A stretch of DNA of 64,000 nt from Macrolepiota albuminosa. Lineage: Eukaryota; Basidiomycota; Agaricomycetes; Agaricales; Agaricaceae. Positions 8,916-21,367 of the stretch are shown in pieces. Both the position numbers and the translations under genes were made by a program. Below the pieces are notes generated by a model that worked only from the letters and a program-made list of their open reading frames with translations, had not been told where the DNA came from and did no database searches. The DNA lies in NCBI GenBank assembly GCA_027475525.1, contig JAMWFC010000123.1:606-64605 (forward strand), read 5' to 3'. Every line of letters starts with the position of its first letter. The stretch's first letter is position 1.

Positions 8916-11900
8916 TCAGGCCATCAGTAAGTCAGGGATGGGGGCAATGGGAGAGTCCCCAGGCTCCTGGAATGGATCAGCAGTCGCGTCATCCATGTCG
9001 TAGTCGAGGAGTTCATTCTCGGATGCGTGCACATAGGACGTGCCCGAGAGCCCTGCCATGGACAGGGAGTCATCATAGTCCTGGAGGGGGGACAGTGTGA
9101 GATTGAGGTCAATAATCGACCCTGGGATAGGTGGTTGGGGATCAGGAAGATCCTCAGTGTCGGACGGGTACTGGCGCGTCCAGATCTTGTGGGCATGAAT
9201 GTCTTGTCCGATGAGGAGGTACATCCTCTTGGTGAGCACGTCGTCATAAGCATGACAACTGTTCTGCTGCTAGAGCATCAGGCATTGTCAATTGCCAATG
9301 GTGGCCTCGCGCCACCCATCCCACTGAGCAATGGACTGGGGTGTACCGTAATGGTCGAGGCAGTGCAGCCTCTCGTTGTTGATAGCGGCCGCCTCGTTGT
9401 AGAGCTGGCTGTCGCTGAAGAAGAGGTGGGCCAAGTAGGTGACCCCATAGGTATATGCATGGTCAGCCCAGCTGACCGGAATTTGATTGTGAAGAAGGAT
9501 GCGTAATGCGTCTGAAGTGGTAAACATGGAAGCTGATGCTTCCAGGATGTCCACAGCCTGAGCCTCGAAGTTAGGGTTGTCAGCGTGGAGGGGCACAAAG
9601 ACTTGCCCCGTAGCTGCCTCGTACTCAGCCACGGCCTCTTTGTAGAGGCCTGGCCTTGCAAAGACATAGGCCAGGTACTTGTGTACTGTGGTCTTGGAGG
9701 GGCAGCTGGCGCTGAGGGCACGTACAAGCGCAAACCTAAAGAGGCTGCGCCAATGAATGCGCATGGCACGGTCCATGGCCAGACCGGTCCATATGTTGGA
9801 TGTCCCAGGACATCCATAGAGGAGGGCATATGAGCCCAGGTAGTCCAAAGCAAACGGTTGCTTTGAATCAGGGGGAGTAAGGCCGACGAAGGCAATTCTC
9901 CCTCCCTCTTTGCAGCAATAGATCTGTGTTGGCACAATCATTTGTGGGATGTTCTCCTGCTCCTCTGGACTCGCGAAGGATACCACGATGGTCTTATACG
10001 TGACCTCATTGAGTAAGTGAGACATGGCTCTGTCTCGGGCAGTAGGGTGGCAGTTTAGCGCCACCTGCTTAAATTCGTTGAGCAATAGATAGCCCAACTG
10101 ACGCTGATAAATTGGCGTAAACTGGTTGTTCATCAGTGAATGAAGCCTGTGGACTTCTTGAGGACTGCGGGGAAACCTGCAAGGTGCCACTTAGTACACC
10201 TTACTGTTGTGGGGCGTCGACGTGGCGTTGCCCTCTTTATCGGTCTCAAAGGACCTGGCTGCACGGGCTTCTTGCCCGATGAAGATAGTATTGGTCACTG
10301 GCAACCAATAGAACTGGGGAGCTAACCCTGCATCAAAGAATGAGTTCTGGCGCTCAACAGTGTGATCATGGTAGATCACAACACCAAGCGCATCAGGGAT
10401 GCGCCTGGTTTCATCCTCAAAGAGGGCAGCTCCTCGCTTGGCGCTATTCTGCGCCCAACGGTCCATCTTGGCCTGTCAATTGCTGTTGCGCTGTTCATGC
10501 ACCATATGCTGTGCTGCTGTCTCGTGCGGCACAGGGGATTTCATGCAAGCCTCTTCAGGCTCCTCATACCAATTGTCATCGGAGGGCGAGGATGGCAGCC
10601 TCTCCGGCACTGACTTATTAGACTGTGGGTCCATTGCCCACACACACCATGGAAGTTGGGCTGGTGGGCCCTCTACCAGTATTGCAGGTAAGAAGGGGAT
10701 GTTAGCCCCTGGGCCCCTTTCAGGGCATCCTCGGGGAAGTGCACGTTGACATATGCGTGCCCTTCCGGTTGCTTACCCTGATGATCCTTTCAGGGTTGTG
10801 AGGCCTTAGCCTCAGTGGGGCATGTGCTCACACCCCTGGAACTCTGCTCCCCAGAGTGCGTGGTGGAAACCACAGATACTGGTCGCGAAGATGCGACCTC
10901 AGACGCACTGCTGGCGAGGCGCTGGATAAGCTGGGGGACAGCTAGAGCAGGGGCATATTCATAGGGAAGGATGTCCTGTCCTAGTCTGGCCTCCTGGCCG
11001 GGGGTGACAACACTCAACTGGATCAAGCAGGAGGGCGCGTCCTCCACTCCTTGCCGACGTGCCCTTTTGCTGGAGTCGGTGTCCTGACTCGGGGGTGTAG
11101 TCTGCCGCTTATAAGCGGCCAATAAGGCAAGGAGATCAGTTTTGCACTGGGCACGCATATGATCCATGTCGTCCATCATCTGGCTGATGAGGATGACCAC
11201 CTCCGCATCGCGGAGGTATGATGATTCTGCAGGTACATCATACCCATTGTCTCCCAGGCATTGGAGAAAGGTAGCCAGGACTAAGTTCTGGTTGAGACTG
11301 GGCTTGACAGCCCGTGCTTTTCCTTTGTCGCGTCGAGGACGCAACTCTTCTTCTGAGCTGAGCTCGGATTGGTGTGGCATCTCCAGCCGCTGTAGCAAGG
11401 AGAGCTTGGCCAGGCTGTCCATCAGCGCATCAGCCGATGAACTGATGCTTTGTTCTGGACTGAGAGTTTCTGTACTCTCAATGGCTGCGGTGGCCTGCAT
11501 GAGAGGTGCTTGGCGTCCCTCTAGATTGTCGACTAGTACTGTGGTCAACAGGGAAGCCAACCTGCCTCCCTTGGCTGTCGCCTCATAAGAGGCATTGTAC
11601 TGGGGCATTGCGCCCCAAGCCCCCATCCAAGCCGGGGGGTACGGCATCATTATGGGCACACCAGGATAGTACGTTGGGCCTATAGACTGGGGCAAAGGCT
11701 GTGTGCCCATAGCCCCTCTCGCCATAGCGGGGGCAAACTGCCCCCATCCTGGCGCTGCTTGGGGGCTGATTAGCCTCCCGTAGGCCTGTTGCTGGGATTG
11801 GCCCTCTGCGTGATGTGGCACATAAGCGCCCGCTACTGGTTGTTGGGGCTGATAGCTGCCCACAGGTGCATTCTGGGGCATGAAGTTGCCCTGCATGAGT

Positions 11901-12125
11901 TGGAGTGGCGGATAGCCACTGATCACTGGCTGCTGCGGCAGGTAGCCCGCCGCTGGTGGTTGCTGCTGCTGTGGGAAGCCCACAGCCTGTTGCGACTGTC
12001 CCCACTGGGGCGCATTTTGGGTCAGCAGGAGAGCCATCTGCCCCCCCTTCAGCTGACAGTAAGACCGACGGCGCAAACTCAATCTGCTGCTACTGCTCAC
12101 TTTGGTCCACGAGCATGTTGTCCAT
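8916..12125 (-). pseudogene. Element D ORF3, accessory protein of unknown function
   Basis: This reading lies downstream of D pol and before the 3' LTR, in sense with the element. The N-terminal third (12040-11580) is rich in Gln, Pro, Gly and Tyr. The middle (11580-10790) is charged with a helical stretch (MMDDMDHMRAQCKTDLLALL). The C-terminal half (10466-8916) aligns along its length with B ORF3: RIPDALGV against RIPDGLEV, YTNTI against ATNTV-type blocks, GLAMDRAMRIHWRSLFRFAL against GIAMDHAYRMHWRTLFGFAL, and DALRILLHN against DALRVLLHN. Damage includes an early TAG, frame changes near a C-run at 12045 and between 10790 and 10470, and a TAA at 10191. I see no signal peptide or membrane segment, so it is not a typical env. 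Function unknown. Confidence 0.75.
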
Positions 12126-12228
12126 GGTTAAGGAAAAAAAGCAAAAAAGAAATTTTGCCTTTTAAGACGTGTTTCAGCCACAGCTGCTGACCAACTCAGC
12201 CAAGCTGCAATTGGCACTGCTGATCAAA

Positions 12229-13228
12229 TTAAGCACCGGCATGCTTACTTAATTGATGTGGGCACTTAATGCCCTTCAACTCCAAATAACGGTCAAGTGC
12301 TGCCAACTTGGAGCAATGGGAGTGTGGCTTCCATATTGTGTCCTCAAGGGACCAGCACACCTCAAACTCAAGCGTATTACGCTCAGTCCACCGGTGCCCA
12401 ATGATGCACTCAACGAACCATTTGTCATTGTCTTGAGCCCCAAAATCATAGGGGCCCGGGATCACCCTGTTAGGGAATAGCGCATCGTCAGACGCGCTGT
12501 ATGGTCGCAACAGCGACACATGAAACTTTGGAACGATGTGTCGTTCCTGTAATGCCAGAGGCAGCTCCAACACGTAGTTGGAGGTACTTGGCTCTGCATC
12601 TAGAACGCGGTATGGGCCTACCCATTTTGGGCAGAGTTTACTCACCCAACCCTTTGGGAGTCTCAGGTTATGCGTTGACAGGTAAACCAATGCTCCTACT
12701 GCTATGAGCAGCTCTGCTTGCCTATGGTGATTGGCGTTTTTCACCTAAAAGACTCGCGTCTCTATGATGGCATCATGCGCCGCTGCAATGTTCTCCAGGG
12801 CCTGTCTGGTGAACTCAACAACTCCTCAGTGGGCCACCGTATCAGCACGAACTTCATGCAGCATGGAGGGCAAGTACCCTCTGTTGAGCTCAAAGGGCGC
12901 ATACCCTGTCATATCTGAGATACTCATGTTAATTGCAAACTCAGTGAGTGGACACCAGTCCACCCAGTCCCGTTGGTCAGGACGAACAACTGCCCTCAGA
13001 ATCTGGCCTATACTGCGGTTAGCCCGCTCTGTTTGCCCATCCGTTTGAGGATAGAAGGACGTCAACATGAGGAGTCGTGCTCCTAACAATTTGTGGAGTT
13101 CCCTCCACCATTGAGACGTAAACTTTGAGTCACGATCACTCACAATGGTACTAGGCAGCCTATGCAGCCTAATGATCTCCCTAAGGTAAATCCATGACAG
13201 CTCCTTAGCCATCAGCGTAGTTCCCACC
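12229..13228 (-). pseudogene. Element D integrase C-terminal half and chromodomain
   Basis: This is the downstream half of the D integrase, cut off by element C at codon level. It contains the second catalytic aspartate (IVSDRDSKF), the catalytic glutamate (DGQTERANR), the GPY-type block (KWVGPYRVL), FHVSLLRPY and a chromodomain-like end (FEVCWSLEDTIWKP). The first half lies at 50608-50900. The two ORF pieces (13227-12826 and 12744-12229) are separated by a short decayed stretch. Close relative of the B integrase. Confidence 0.9.
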
Positions 13229-13988
13229 TGTCAGGTTCCGCTGAGTCGGGGGCTTTCTGAGAAAGCAATCGCCCTTACAATGCAGACTTGACCCATGGAT
13301 ACTCGGGTGTCTGGAACTCCGGGGCTAGGACTTTGGGGTTCAAGACGTGGACAGGGGTACTCCCAGGAGAGGGGACTTGGTCCGGGGGTTTTGGGTGGCG
13401 AGTAGCTGGGGAATTTGGGTGGGGGTCGAGTCGTGAACCGGAGGTTCTAAGACGAGACCAAGTTAGTAAATTAAAGTCACAAAGTGCGTACCAGTCTTAG
13501 AGCATGTGATTATCCAAGCGTGCCAGTCAAGCGTGCCAGTCAATGTGTACCAGTCAAATAAAGGGCACGCAACAATTCAAGTAACCAAGTGAAAACAGTG
13601 TAAGCAGTGTAATATCCAGACTAGCGAATACAACGGGGAGCTATGCTATAAGTACTACGGGGCCAGGTCTCGGGGTTCCGGAGTGTCTGGGATGGGTTCT
13701 GGGAGTCATTGAGTAGCGGGCAGGGACTGTATATCTGGATTGCGTGTGTGGGGCGCGTGATCAATTGGCATGGAGGCGGCTGTGATGCGTGATGCGTGAT
13801 GGCCAGGAGCGAGCAGCGTGATCCGATCGTTGATCGGGGCTAGTGGCAGCTGATGGCGGTCCTTGATGCGCGTAATGGCGGTGTCGGTAGTTGTGATGGC
13901 GGGGCGTGTCCTGTGGGGTCGGAGAGAGGGCCTTGGGTGGTATTCCGGGGGTGTTCCGGGGTGGGTCCAGAGGGGAGGGGTCGTGACA
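13229..13988 (-). repeat. Element C 3' LTR
   Basis: It runs TGTCAGG to GTGACA on the plus strand, 760 bp, and matches 49861-50607 with scattered transitions. The minus-strand polypurine tract GAGGGGGGGTGA abuts at 13989-14000. The plus-strand antisense gene of C starts only about 130 bp to the right, so this LTR is a candidate source of its promoter (inference). Confidence 0.9.
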
Positions 13989-14223
13989 TCACCCCCCCTC
14001 AGTGCCGAGACCCTCCAAGGCGCGCGTAGTTGGTGGTCCGGACCGGGGTCCAATTGTGGGATCCAGCACCTGACCTGCCACGTATTGAAAAAAAATTTTA
14101 CCAACCAACTCAACCATGTCGCGTGCGCCGACGCATTCCCCGACGCCTCCGCAAACTAACGAAGTTGTGCCTCTCATGGCCTGGGAAGCCCGGGATGTGC
14201 GGTACCGAGCCCGTCTGGACCGG

Positions 14224-15266
14224 TGATAGGCTTCTACTCGGACTGAGCACATCAAGGGACATTATAGGCCGACCAACACTTGACACACTAAAGGCTCTAG
14301 CGACCAGCCTTGGGTACAGAGCAGCCCTAGCGCGGGCGCTCTATGGCAAGACTTATCCATTCATCTCAATCACCAGTATCAGCCCCTCAGCGCACTCCAC
14401 TCAGTTACTTTGAAGACCAAGAAGACTCAGGACTCATAGCGCTAGCATAACGGCGGGAGGGGACTCTGACCAAACCCCGATCAGTACTGGAAGGAGTTAG
14501 CAATTGGCGCTGTCAATCACCGAGGCACCTCAATCAGAAGTCTAAAAGAATCAATGACGACGAGACAGGATACACGCAGACCCTACATTTAAATCTATCA
14601 AAAGATGGTACAATGTTTAGCGCCGGAATTAGCGCTCACGACGTCTGTCAAGGATTCCCTGACCATACCCCGAGATGGCATGGCTAATTAAATTACATCA
14701 AAAAGTGAGCAAACTCGTCCCACTTCTAAGTAGTTTTAGAGTGGCCGTTGGTCGCTGTCACCCATGTGCTGCAGGTCGCCGTTGACAGGTGGCCATTAGC
14801 TACAGTCACAAAGAGAGGCGCTAATTGGTAGCGCCGTCAATGGACTTATTTTGGAAATAATGTAGCACATAGTATAAAAACTAGCTACTTGCCATGTATA
14901 TAACAACGAATCGTAACCTCTTGAGCACCCAGTTACACTTAGCGTTCAAATCGCGCTAGCGTTGCCTGACTTTGCCACCAAGTTTGGCGCTAGCTTTGTC
15001 TATCTCATCTTTGTCGTTTACGGTGCCATCTACGGGCATGCTACGCTGCGCTATTCGTTTATTTCTCTATAACTTCTCCTAAACTACGACGCTTACCACT
15101 TGCTAGGTAGCACCCGAGGCGCTATTGTCTAGTGCATCGCCCTATCACCTCTGCTCGAGCACACCGGGACCCTGCCGGGACTCCTCACAAACCCGTATGC
15201 CAGGCGCTGGAGACGGCGTTGTACTGCGTATACGTCCAGCGCACCCAACCACAGTTGGCATCATCA
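14224..15266 (+). repeat. Element A 5' LTR
   Basis: It starts TGATAGGC and ends CATCATCA, 1043 bp, the same length as the reassembled 3' LTR, with only scattered substitutions. No gene lies inside it. It is rich in the GGCGCTA/TAGCGCC motif typical of this element. Confidence 0.95.
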
Positions 15267-15269
15267 TTT

Positions 15270-15287
15270 TGGAGCCCACCGCGAGGG
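15270..15287 (+). other. Candidate primer binding site of element A
   Basis: TGGAGCCCACCGCGAGGG lies 3 nt after the 5' LTR. The TGG start and the length fit complementarity to a tRNA 3' CCA end. Which tRNA it is I cannot tell. Confidence 0.5.
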
Positions 15288-15345
15288 GTTCTATTGAGGC
15301 AGAATTCCGCTGGAAACTCGAGCCCAGCGACAGCGCCGCCTCCTA

Positions 15346-16470
15346 TTGGAGAGCGCGTTTGAACAAACCTTAACAGAGTCACCACACTTACCAGGCGCGC
15401 TACCGAGGCAGACTTTAGATCAGGAACTTGAAGCCACTCCAGATAGCTTGGCTGAAAGCTTCTTCCCATTTTCCCGACCGTTCGAATACTTAGCAGATGA
15501 AAACCATACACCGCTTACTCCTTTGGAAGAGCTGTCTAGGTCATTATCGCCAGAACCTAGCGACTCAGAATTACCCAAGCCAGTACCGACTACAACCACG
15601 CCAAGCGAAACTACCACTAACACTACTATTCCCACCACGACGTTGACGCCAGCTAGTATGGAGCAGGCAAACACACCACGTATGCCGCCAAGAAACCACT
15701 TCTCGTCGCCAAAATGGGACGAGACGAAACCTCGCGAGCTAACACAGTATTTCCGAGAATTGGAATATTTATTATGCGACTGCCGAGTCACCGACAACAC
15801 ACAAATGAAAGAATACGCCACCAGATACGTTTCCTACAATACCACAGAATCCTGGATGGGACTGGATGAGTTTCAAGGATTAACACGAGAGGCGGTGCCA
15901 AGGTCGTTTACCTACGAGGAATGGAAAAAGGCGATCATTAAACTGTATCCTGGCGCTGAGGAATCCACGCGCTATACCGTCCTTGAAATCCAGAAACTGG
16001 TACAGGATACCTTCGCTACGGGCATTTATACACTAGGCACGCTATCTACTTATTATCGAGATTTCCAGCGAATTGCAAGATGGCTAGTACAGAATGGCAA
16101 ACTCTACAGGAACGAGGAACGGCGCTTGTTTCAACAAGGCATTCCAACATCACTATGGACTCGTATAGCTCGTCGCTTAGAAATTCTTAAGTCTGACCAC
16201 CATCCTGAGGAACCCTACGATATAGAAGACGTTTTTGAAGCAGGTAAATGGATACTGAAAGGCACGGATACTGGCATCCCCTTCCAGCGACCCTCTAGCA
16301 CTGATAACGGAGGAAAGGCGCCACCTGTTGCGGCGCCAGCACCTAGCGCGACTAACAATCAGGGAGGTTTTGTCAAGAAGGAGGATCTGGAAAACGCAGT
16401 CAACACGGCTGTCGCAAACGTTATGAGCAAATTGGAAACGTTAATCTTGACTAGCCTTAATGCGCCATGA
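15346..16470 (+). pseudogene. Element A gag
   Basis: The frame is open from 15346, but the first in-frame ATG is at 15658, so the true start is uncertain. The N-terminal part is Ser/Thr/Pro-rich. The core from about 15700 (FSSPKWDETKPRELTQYF, FTYEEWKKAI, STYYRDFQRIARWL) is the capsid-like region of this basidiomycete gypsy lineage. The frame closes at TGA 16468-16470, and the zinc-knuckle ORF follows in the same frame six bases later. The stop is consistent with a CGA-to-TGA change in a once continuous gag-protease frame; readthrough is the alternative. Confidence 0.8.
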
Positions 16471-16857
16471 GGTAATATGCAATCCGGCCCTTGTCACTTC
16501 TGTGGTGAGGCAGGACATACGATGACTCGTGGACGCTGCGCTATCCTCGAGCAATATATACGCCAAGGAAGAGCGCGCCGAGGTGCCGACGGGAAAATAG
16601 TCCTACCCTCCGGCACTAACATCCCTCTATATCCGGAGCACCGAACCTTCCAGGGACGAATTGATGAATGGCACCGACATAACCCTGGTAACTTAGCAAC
16701 GGGCAATCTCAATAGTACGGCCGCAACGGAGGCAGAAACAACTCCACAACAAGCGCTAATCCATGAAGTACTCCAGCTTAACGCTGTTAGCGAGCGACCA
16801 ACATTGTCACGAGAGGAGAGGATCGAGACGTTGGAAAGGGAGCTAAAGTCGCTAAAA

Positions 16858-17011
16858 AATCAGGTTTTCGATGGTGTCGAGATTAAAAAGAGCAAGCAAC
16901 CGTTGAAAGACTATAGACCTTCAGGCGCTACGACAATCAGGTTTTCGATGGTGTCGAGATTAAAAAGAGCAAGCAACCGTTGAAAGACTATAGACCTTCA
17001 GGCGCTACGTC
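16858..17011. repeat. 77-bp direct duplication, 4 of 20
   Basis: Copies at 16858-16934 and 16935-17011 differ only near their 3' end. They shift the frame of the A zinc-knuckle/protease ORF. Confidence 0.9.
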
Positions 17012-17209
17012 CAATCCAGCACCTGCAAAGCCTTCAAATTCCAGCATCAACGACGACACACCTGATACGGCCAAAGCATCAGCTAGCACGGAACCGCCAC
17101 TACACCTATATTCAGGACTTGCTGGTAACTACACTCCGCCTATCAATCGAAACTTTGGGGTGCCAGACAAGCCAGCAGGAGGCTACCGACCAACGGCACC
17201 AATCTACAA

Positions 17210-17363
17210 CATAGAAAAATCTAAGCAAGTATTCAATCGTATTATGAAAAGTCAAGTCACGATGTCGGTAGGGGAGCTATGCAGTACATAGAAAAATCTA
17301 AGCAAGTATTCAATCGTATTATGAAAAGTCAAGTCACGATGTCGGTAGGGGAGCTATGCAGTG
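17210..17363. repeat. 77-bp direct duplication, 5 of 20
   Basis: Copies at 17210-17286 and 17287-17363 create the false stop at 17291 in the A protease ORF. Confidence 0.9.
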
Positions 17364-19360
17364 TGGCGCCAGACATCAGGAATCAGATGCGTACAGCGGT
17401 AACCCCTCGACGGAACGTAGCTAACAATGTAACGGCGGTGGACGAATGCGACGACGCGCTACCTGGATTCGCGTACATAACCGAGACGGTCGCATCGGAA
17501 ATCAAAGAAGAGGCCGCGCCACCCAAAGAAGCTACGTCCATTGACCCGGTCGAAACTTACCTTAAGTCGCTAAGATCTAGCGACGATCCCGCCGTCCTCA
17601 CTATAGCCCAAGACTCGCACGTGATTCGCTCGATTATGTTGACAGTTGATGGAAAAAGCGAGATAGAATCTATCGTGGACAGCGGATCACAGATTATTTC
17701 AATGGCTGCTGACGTAGCTAACGAGCTTGGCATCATTTACGACCTGACCATCATTCTTAATATGCAAAGCGCTAACGGCACTATTGATCGATCCTTGGGA
17801 ATGGCTCGTAACGTGCCATGTGCTGTTGGCGATCTTACATTTTACCTTCAAATACACATTCTTAGATCGCCTGCGTATGACTTATTATTAGGGAGGCCCT
17901 TTGACGTCTTAGCCCGATCAGTAGTCAAGACGACGTCTGAAGACGAAACGATGCTAACTATTAGCGACCCTAACTCGGGCGTCAGGAGAACGGTACCAAC
18001 GTTTCCCCGTAGAAAATTTCAGAAACCGGGACCGAGAAAGCGACCTTATGTTAGCGACGACCCTTGCGAGTGTTTTCCGGCGCCATCAAGGAGATGAGTG
18101 ATGAGGATCATGGAGATGAAGCGCTTATCTTGGACTATAACCATCAGACTGGGCAAGTAAACTTTATATTATATACCCCTTTAGCCCATGAAATCTTGAA
18201 TTCTTCTTCGTCGCTTACTAGTGAAGCGTTATCCTATTTATACCTCACTGCGTCAGATATTACTGAAAACCTTTCAACAGACACTTATTTCGTTTCTATT
18301 CCCGACTCTAAAGAACCTTTTATATCAGGTTTTGCTAGAAACCATGACTTTATTTATAATGTGTTTGCTAACAATAGTACCCCTAAGCGCAAAGGGGTTC
18401 AGGTCAAGAAGAAATATAAACCCGTAGCACTTAAAACGAAACCGGTAGCGAGCGCCGTACCCGAGGAATTTCGCATTGAAAGAAAAATAATAGGCGACCC
18501 TTTGGCTACCCTGCCAAAACTCGACCCAAATCCACTACCCTTCGAACCAACAGGACGATTTATGGAAGAACAAAAGGCGCTATTTCTTAGCGCCCACAAT
18601 ACCGGCTTCCTCTCGACGGAGGAGCTGAATGTATTAGTTGACATCATGCAAAAGCAGAATGAGGCTTTCACATGGGAGGACTCAGAACACGGTAAACTTA
18701 GAACTGACTTCTTTCCACCAGTGGTTATACCGACAATACCGCACGTACCCTGGACTGAGCATAACCGACCCATACCCCCGGGCATCGAAGCCGAAGTCTG
18801 CCAGATTATTCGCTCCAAGATAGCGGCAGGTGTATACGAGCCTTCTAATTCGGCCTACCGCTCGAGGTGGTTCTGCGTACTAAAGAAAAACGGGAAGCTA
18901 CGTATAGTTCACAGCCTAGAACCGCTAAACAAAGTCACCATTCGTCATTCAGGGGTACCGCCATTTCCCGATCACGTCGCTGAATCTTTCGCGGGACGAA
19001 TATGTGGCGCTACCCTGGATTTGTACGTAGGCTATGACAAGCGCTTAATCCATCCTTCCTCTCGCGACTTGACGACATTTCAAACACCGTTTGGGGCGCT
19101 ACGACTAGTCACACTTCCTATGGGATGGACAAACTCGGTACCGATATTTCATGATGATATTACGTTTATCCTACAGCCCGAAATACCCCACCATGTGCTC
19201 AGCTTCATAGACGACGTAGGAGTTAAAGGCCCGAAGGATTGGTGATTGGTAGATGGCAAGCCCGAAGTTCACCCAGAAAATCCTAATATTTGCATGGCGC
19301 TATGGGAATTCTTTCAACTGGTTAACCGAGTACTTCAGCGCATGAAGTATTGTGGCGGGA

Positions 19361-19514
19361 CGTTTTCAGGGCACAAGCTCGTTCTTTGCGCACCGCAGTT
19401 TAAAATTTTGGGGCACGTTTGCACGCCAGAAGGCGGACGTTTTCAGGGCACAAGCTCGTTCTTTGCGCACCGCAGTTTAAAATTTTGGGGCACGTTTGCA
19501 CGCCAGAAGGCAGG
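19361..19514. repeat. 77-bp direct duplication, 6 of 20
   Basis: Copies at 19361-19437 and 19438-19514 fall at the RT thumb region of A pol and shift the frame. Confidence 0.9.
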
Positions 19515-20700
19515 GTTCCAGAAAAGAGCTGATTAGCGCTGTTGGAGAAATGGGGGGTCTGTCATAACCTCTCGGAAGTTCGCATGTTCTTGGGCACTGT
19601 AGGGGTGCTGCGCATGTTCATACACCATTTTTCTCATTGCGCAAACGCCCTTAATCGCCTAACCCGTTCAGGGGTCCCCTTCGAATTTGGACCCGATCAA
19701 ATCAATGCCCAGAAGGACTTAGTAAAGGTGCTACAGGAAGCGAAACCATTGGTACCCATTGACTATACTACCGCCGATCCCGTTATACTTGCTGTTGACA
19801 CATCATATATCGCCGTTGGCTTCTTCTTATGCCAGTGTGATAGCGCGAACCGGAAGATCAGGCGCTACAATCGCTTCGGATCGATTACCCTTAACGACCG
19901 AGAATCGCACTACAGTCAGCCCAAGCTAGAGTTATATGGCTTGTTTCGATCGTTTCAGGCGCTGCGCATGTACCTCATTGGGGTACGAAATCTCATTGTC
20001 GAGGTCGACGCACGATACATCAAAGGAATGCTTCAGAACCCTGATATTCAACCGTCGGCCAGTATGAACCGCTGGGTAGTAGCGATATTAATGTTTCACT
20101 TCAAGTTAGTACACGTCAGAAGTGCATTCCACGGGCCGGACGGATTATCTAGGCGACCCAGACAACCGGAAGATGAAGCGCTAGACGATAGCGACAACGA
20201 TGTATTTGACGACTGGATCGATTGATTGCATGGTTTCATGCATATCATTCAGCTGCCTATTCCGGCGCTTCGCGAAGACCAACCAGTTTCAAATTGGCTT
20301 CACCCTATTGTTCCGTACCAGCCCCGACCATATCAGGCGTCATCAACTTTTTACATGGCCAGTATCTATAACGTCGCTAAGCCATCTAACGATCTAAAGA
20401 TAGTTGAGGAACCAAGACCCTTGCGAGAAGACAGTCAGAACCTGCCATATTCGGCGGTACCTCGAAGCGCCAAAGCTAAGTCAGAAGATCAGCAAGTGGA
20501 CCAGGTTAGGAAGTGGCTACAGGATTTGCGACGACCATCAGACCTTACGGATACGGAATACGCCACCTTCATTCGATATGCGACAACTTTCTTTATGGTG
20601 GAAAACTGACTTTGGCGACGAAATAGAGATGGCGCCCATAAACTAGTAATCAAACCGGATAATCGAGTTAGGATTATACGTGCTATGCATGATGACTTGG

Positions 20701-20854
20701 GACACCGAGGACTCTATGCGACAAGGGCGAACCTTTTGGAGCGCTTTTGGTGGCCGCAAGTTAGCGCCGATATTTGGGACACCGAGGACTCTATGCGACA
20801 AGGGCGAACCTTTTGGAGCGCTTTTGGTGGCCGCAAGTTAGCGCCGATATCACG
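20701..20854. repeat. 77-bp direct duplication, 7 of 20
   Basis: Copies at 20701-20777 and 20778-20854 repeat the integrase zinc-finger region of A. Confidence 0.9.
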
Positions 20855-21213
20855 TGGTATATTCGCACTTGTCACCTCTGTCAAATCCAGCAGACACGTC
20901 AGGTTCTAATTCCCCCAACAGTAGCGACTCCAGCACCGTTATTTGGAAAAATATATATCGACACCATGCACATGCCCAAGTCAGGGCGCTACAAGTATAT
21001 CATTCAAGGAAGGTGTTCCTTGATACATTGGCTGGAGTTCCGTATGCTTCAGCGGGAAAATACGGACGCTATAGCTAAGTGGCTCTTTGAGGACGTTATC
21101 TGCCGATGGGGAGCCCTTCACGAGATCGTCACAGACAATGGAGCGCCAATAGTCAAGGCGCTCACTTATCTTGCCAAGAAATACAACATACAACACATCC
21201 GAGTCTCAGGATA

Positions 21214-21367
21214 CAATAAACGTGCTAATGGAATCGTAGAAAGGCCTCATTTCGATGTTCGACAAGCGCTATTCAAGGCGGTCGACGGCACAATAAACGT
21301 GCTAATGGAATCGTAGAAAGGCCTCATTTCGATGTTTGACAAGCGCTATTCAAGGCGGTCGACGGTG
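21214..21367. repeat. 77-bp direct duplication, 8 of 20
   Basis: Copies at 21214-21290 and 21291-21367 repeat the A integrase segment holding the catalytic glutamate. Confidence 0.9.

Larger units (their letters stand above)
16477..18097 (+). pseudogene. Element A zinc knuckle and aspartic protease
   Basis: It begins with a CCHC-like knuckle (CHFCGEAGHTMTRGRC, 16492 on), continues through a Lys-rich helical part and a linker, and contains the retroviral-type aspartic protease signature VDSGSQ at about 17675-17690, followed by the LLLGRPF block typical of the protease C-terminus. Two 77-bp duplications (16858 and 17210) shift the frame; without them a single frame runs from 16477 to TGA 18095-18097. 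That stop overlaps the ATG of the pol ORF as ATGA. The protease would cleave the polyprotein in the virus-like particle. Confidence 0.85.

Noticed and set aside
14030..14413. Plus-strand ORF of 127 codons crossing the C/A junction
   Set aside because: It reads across the insertion boundary into the A LTR in a different frame from the C antisense gene that continues in frame at 40720.
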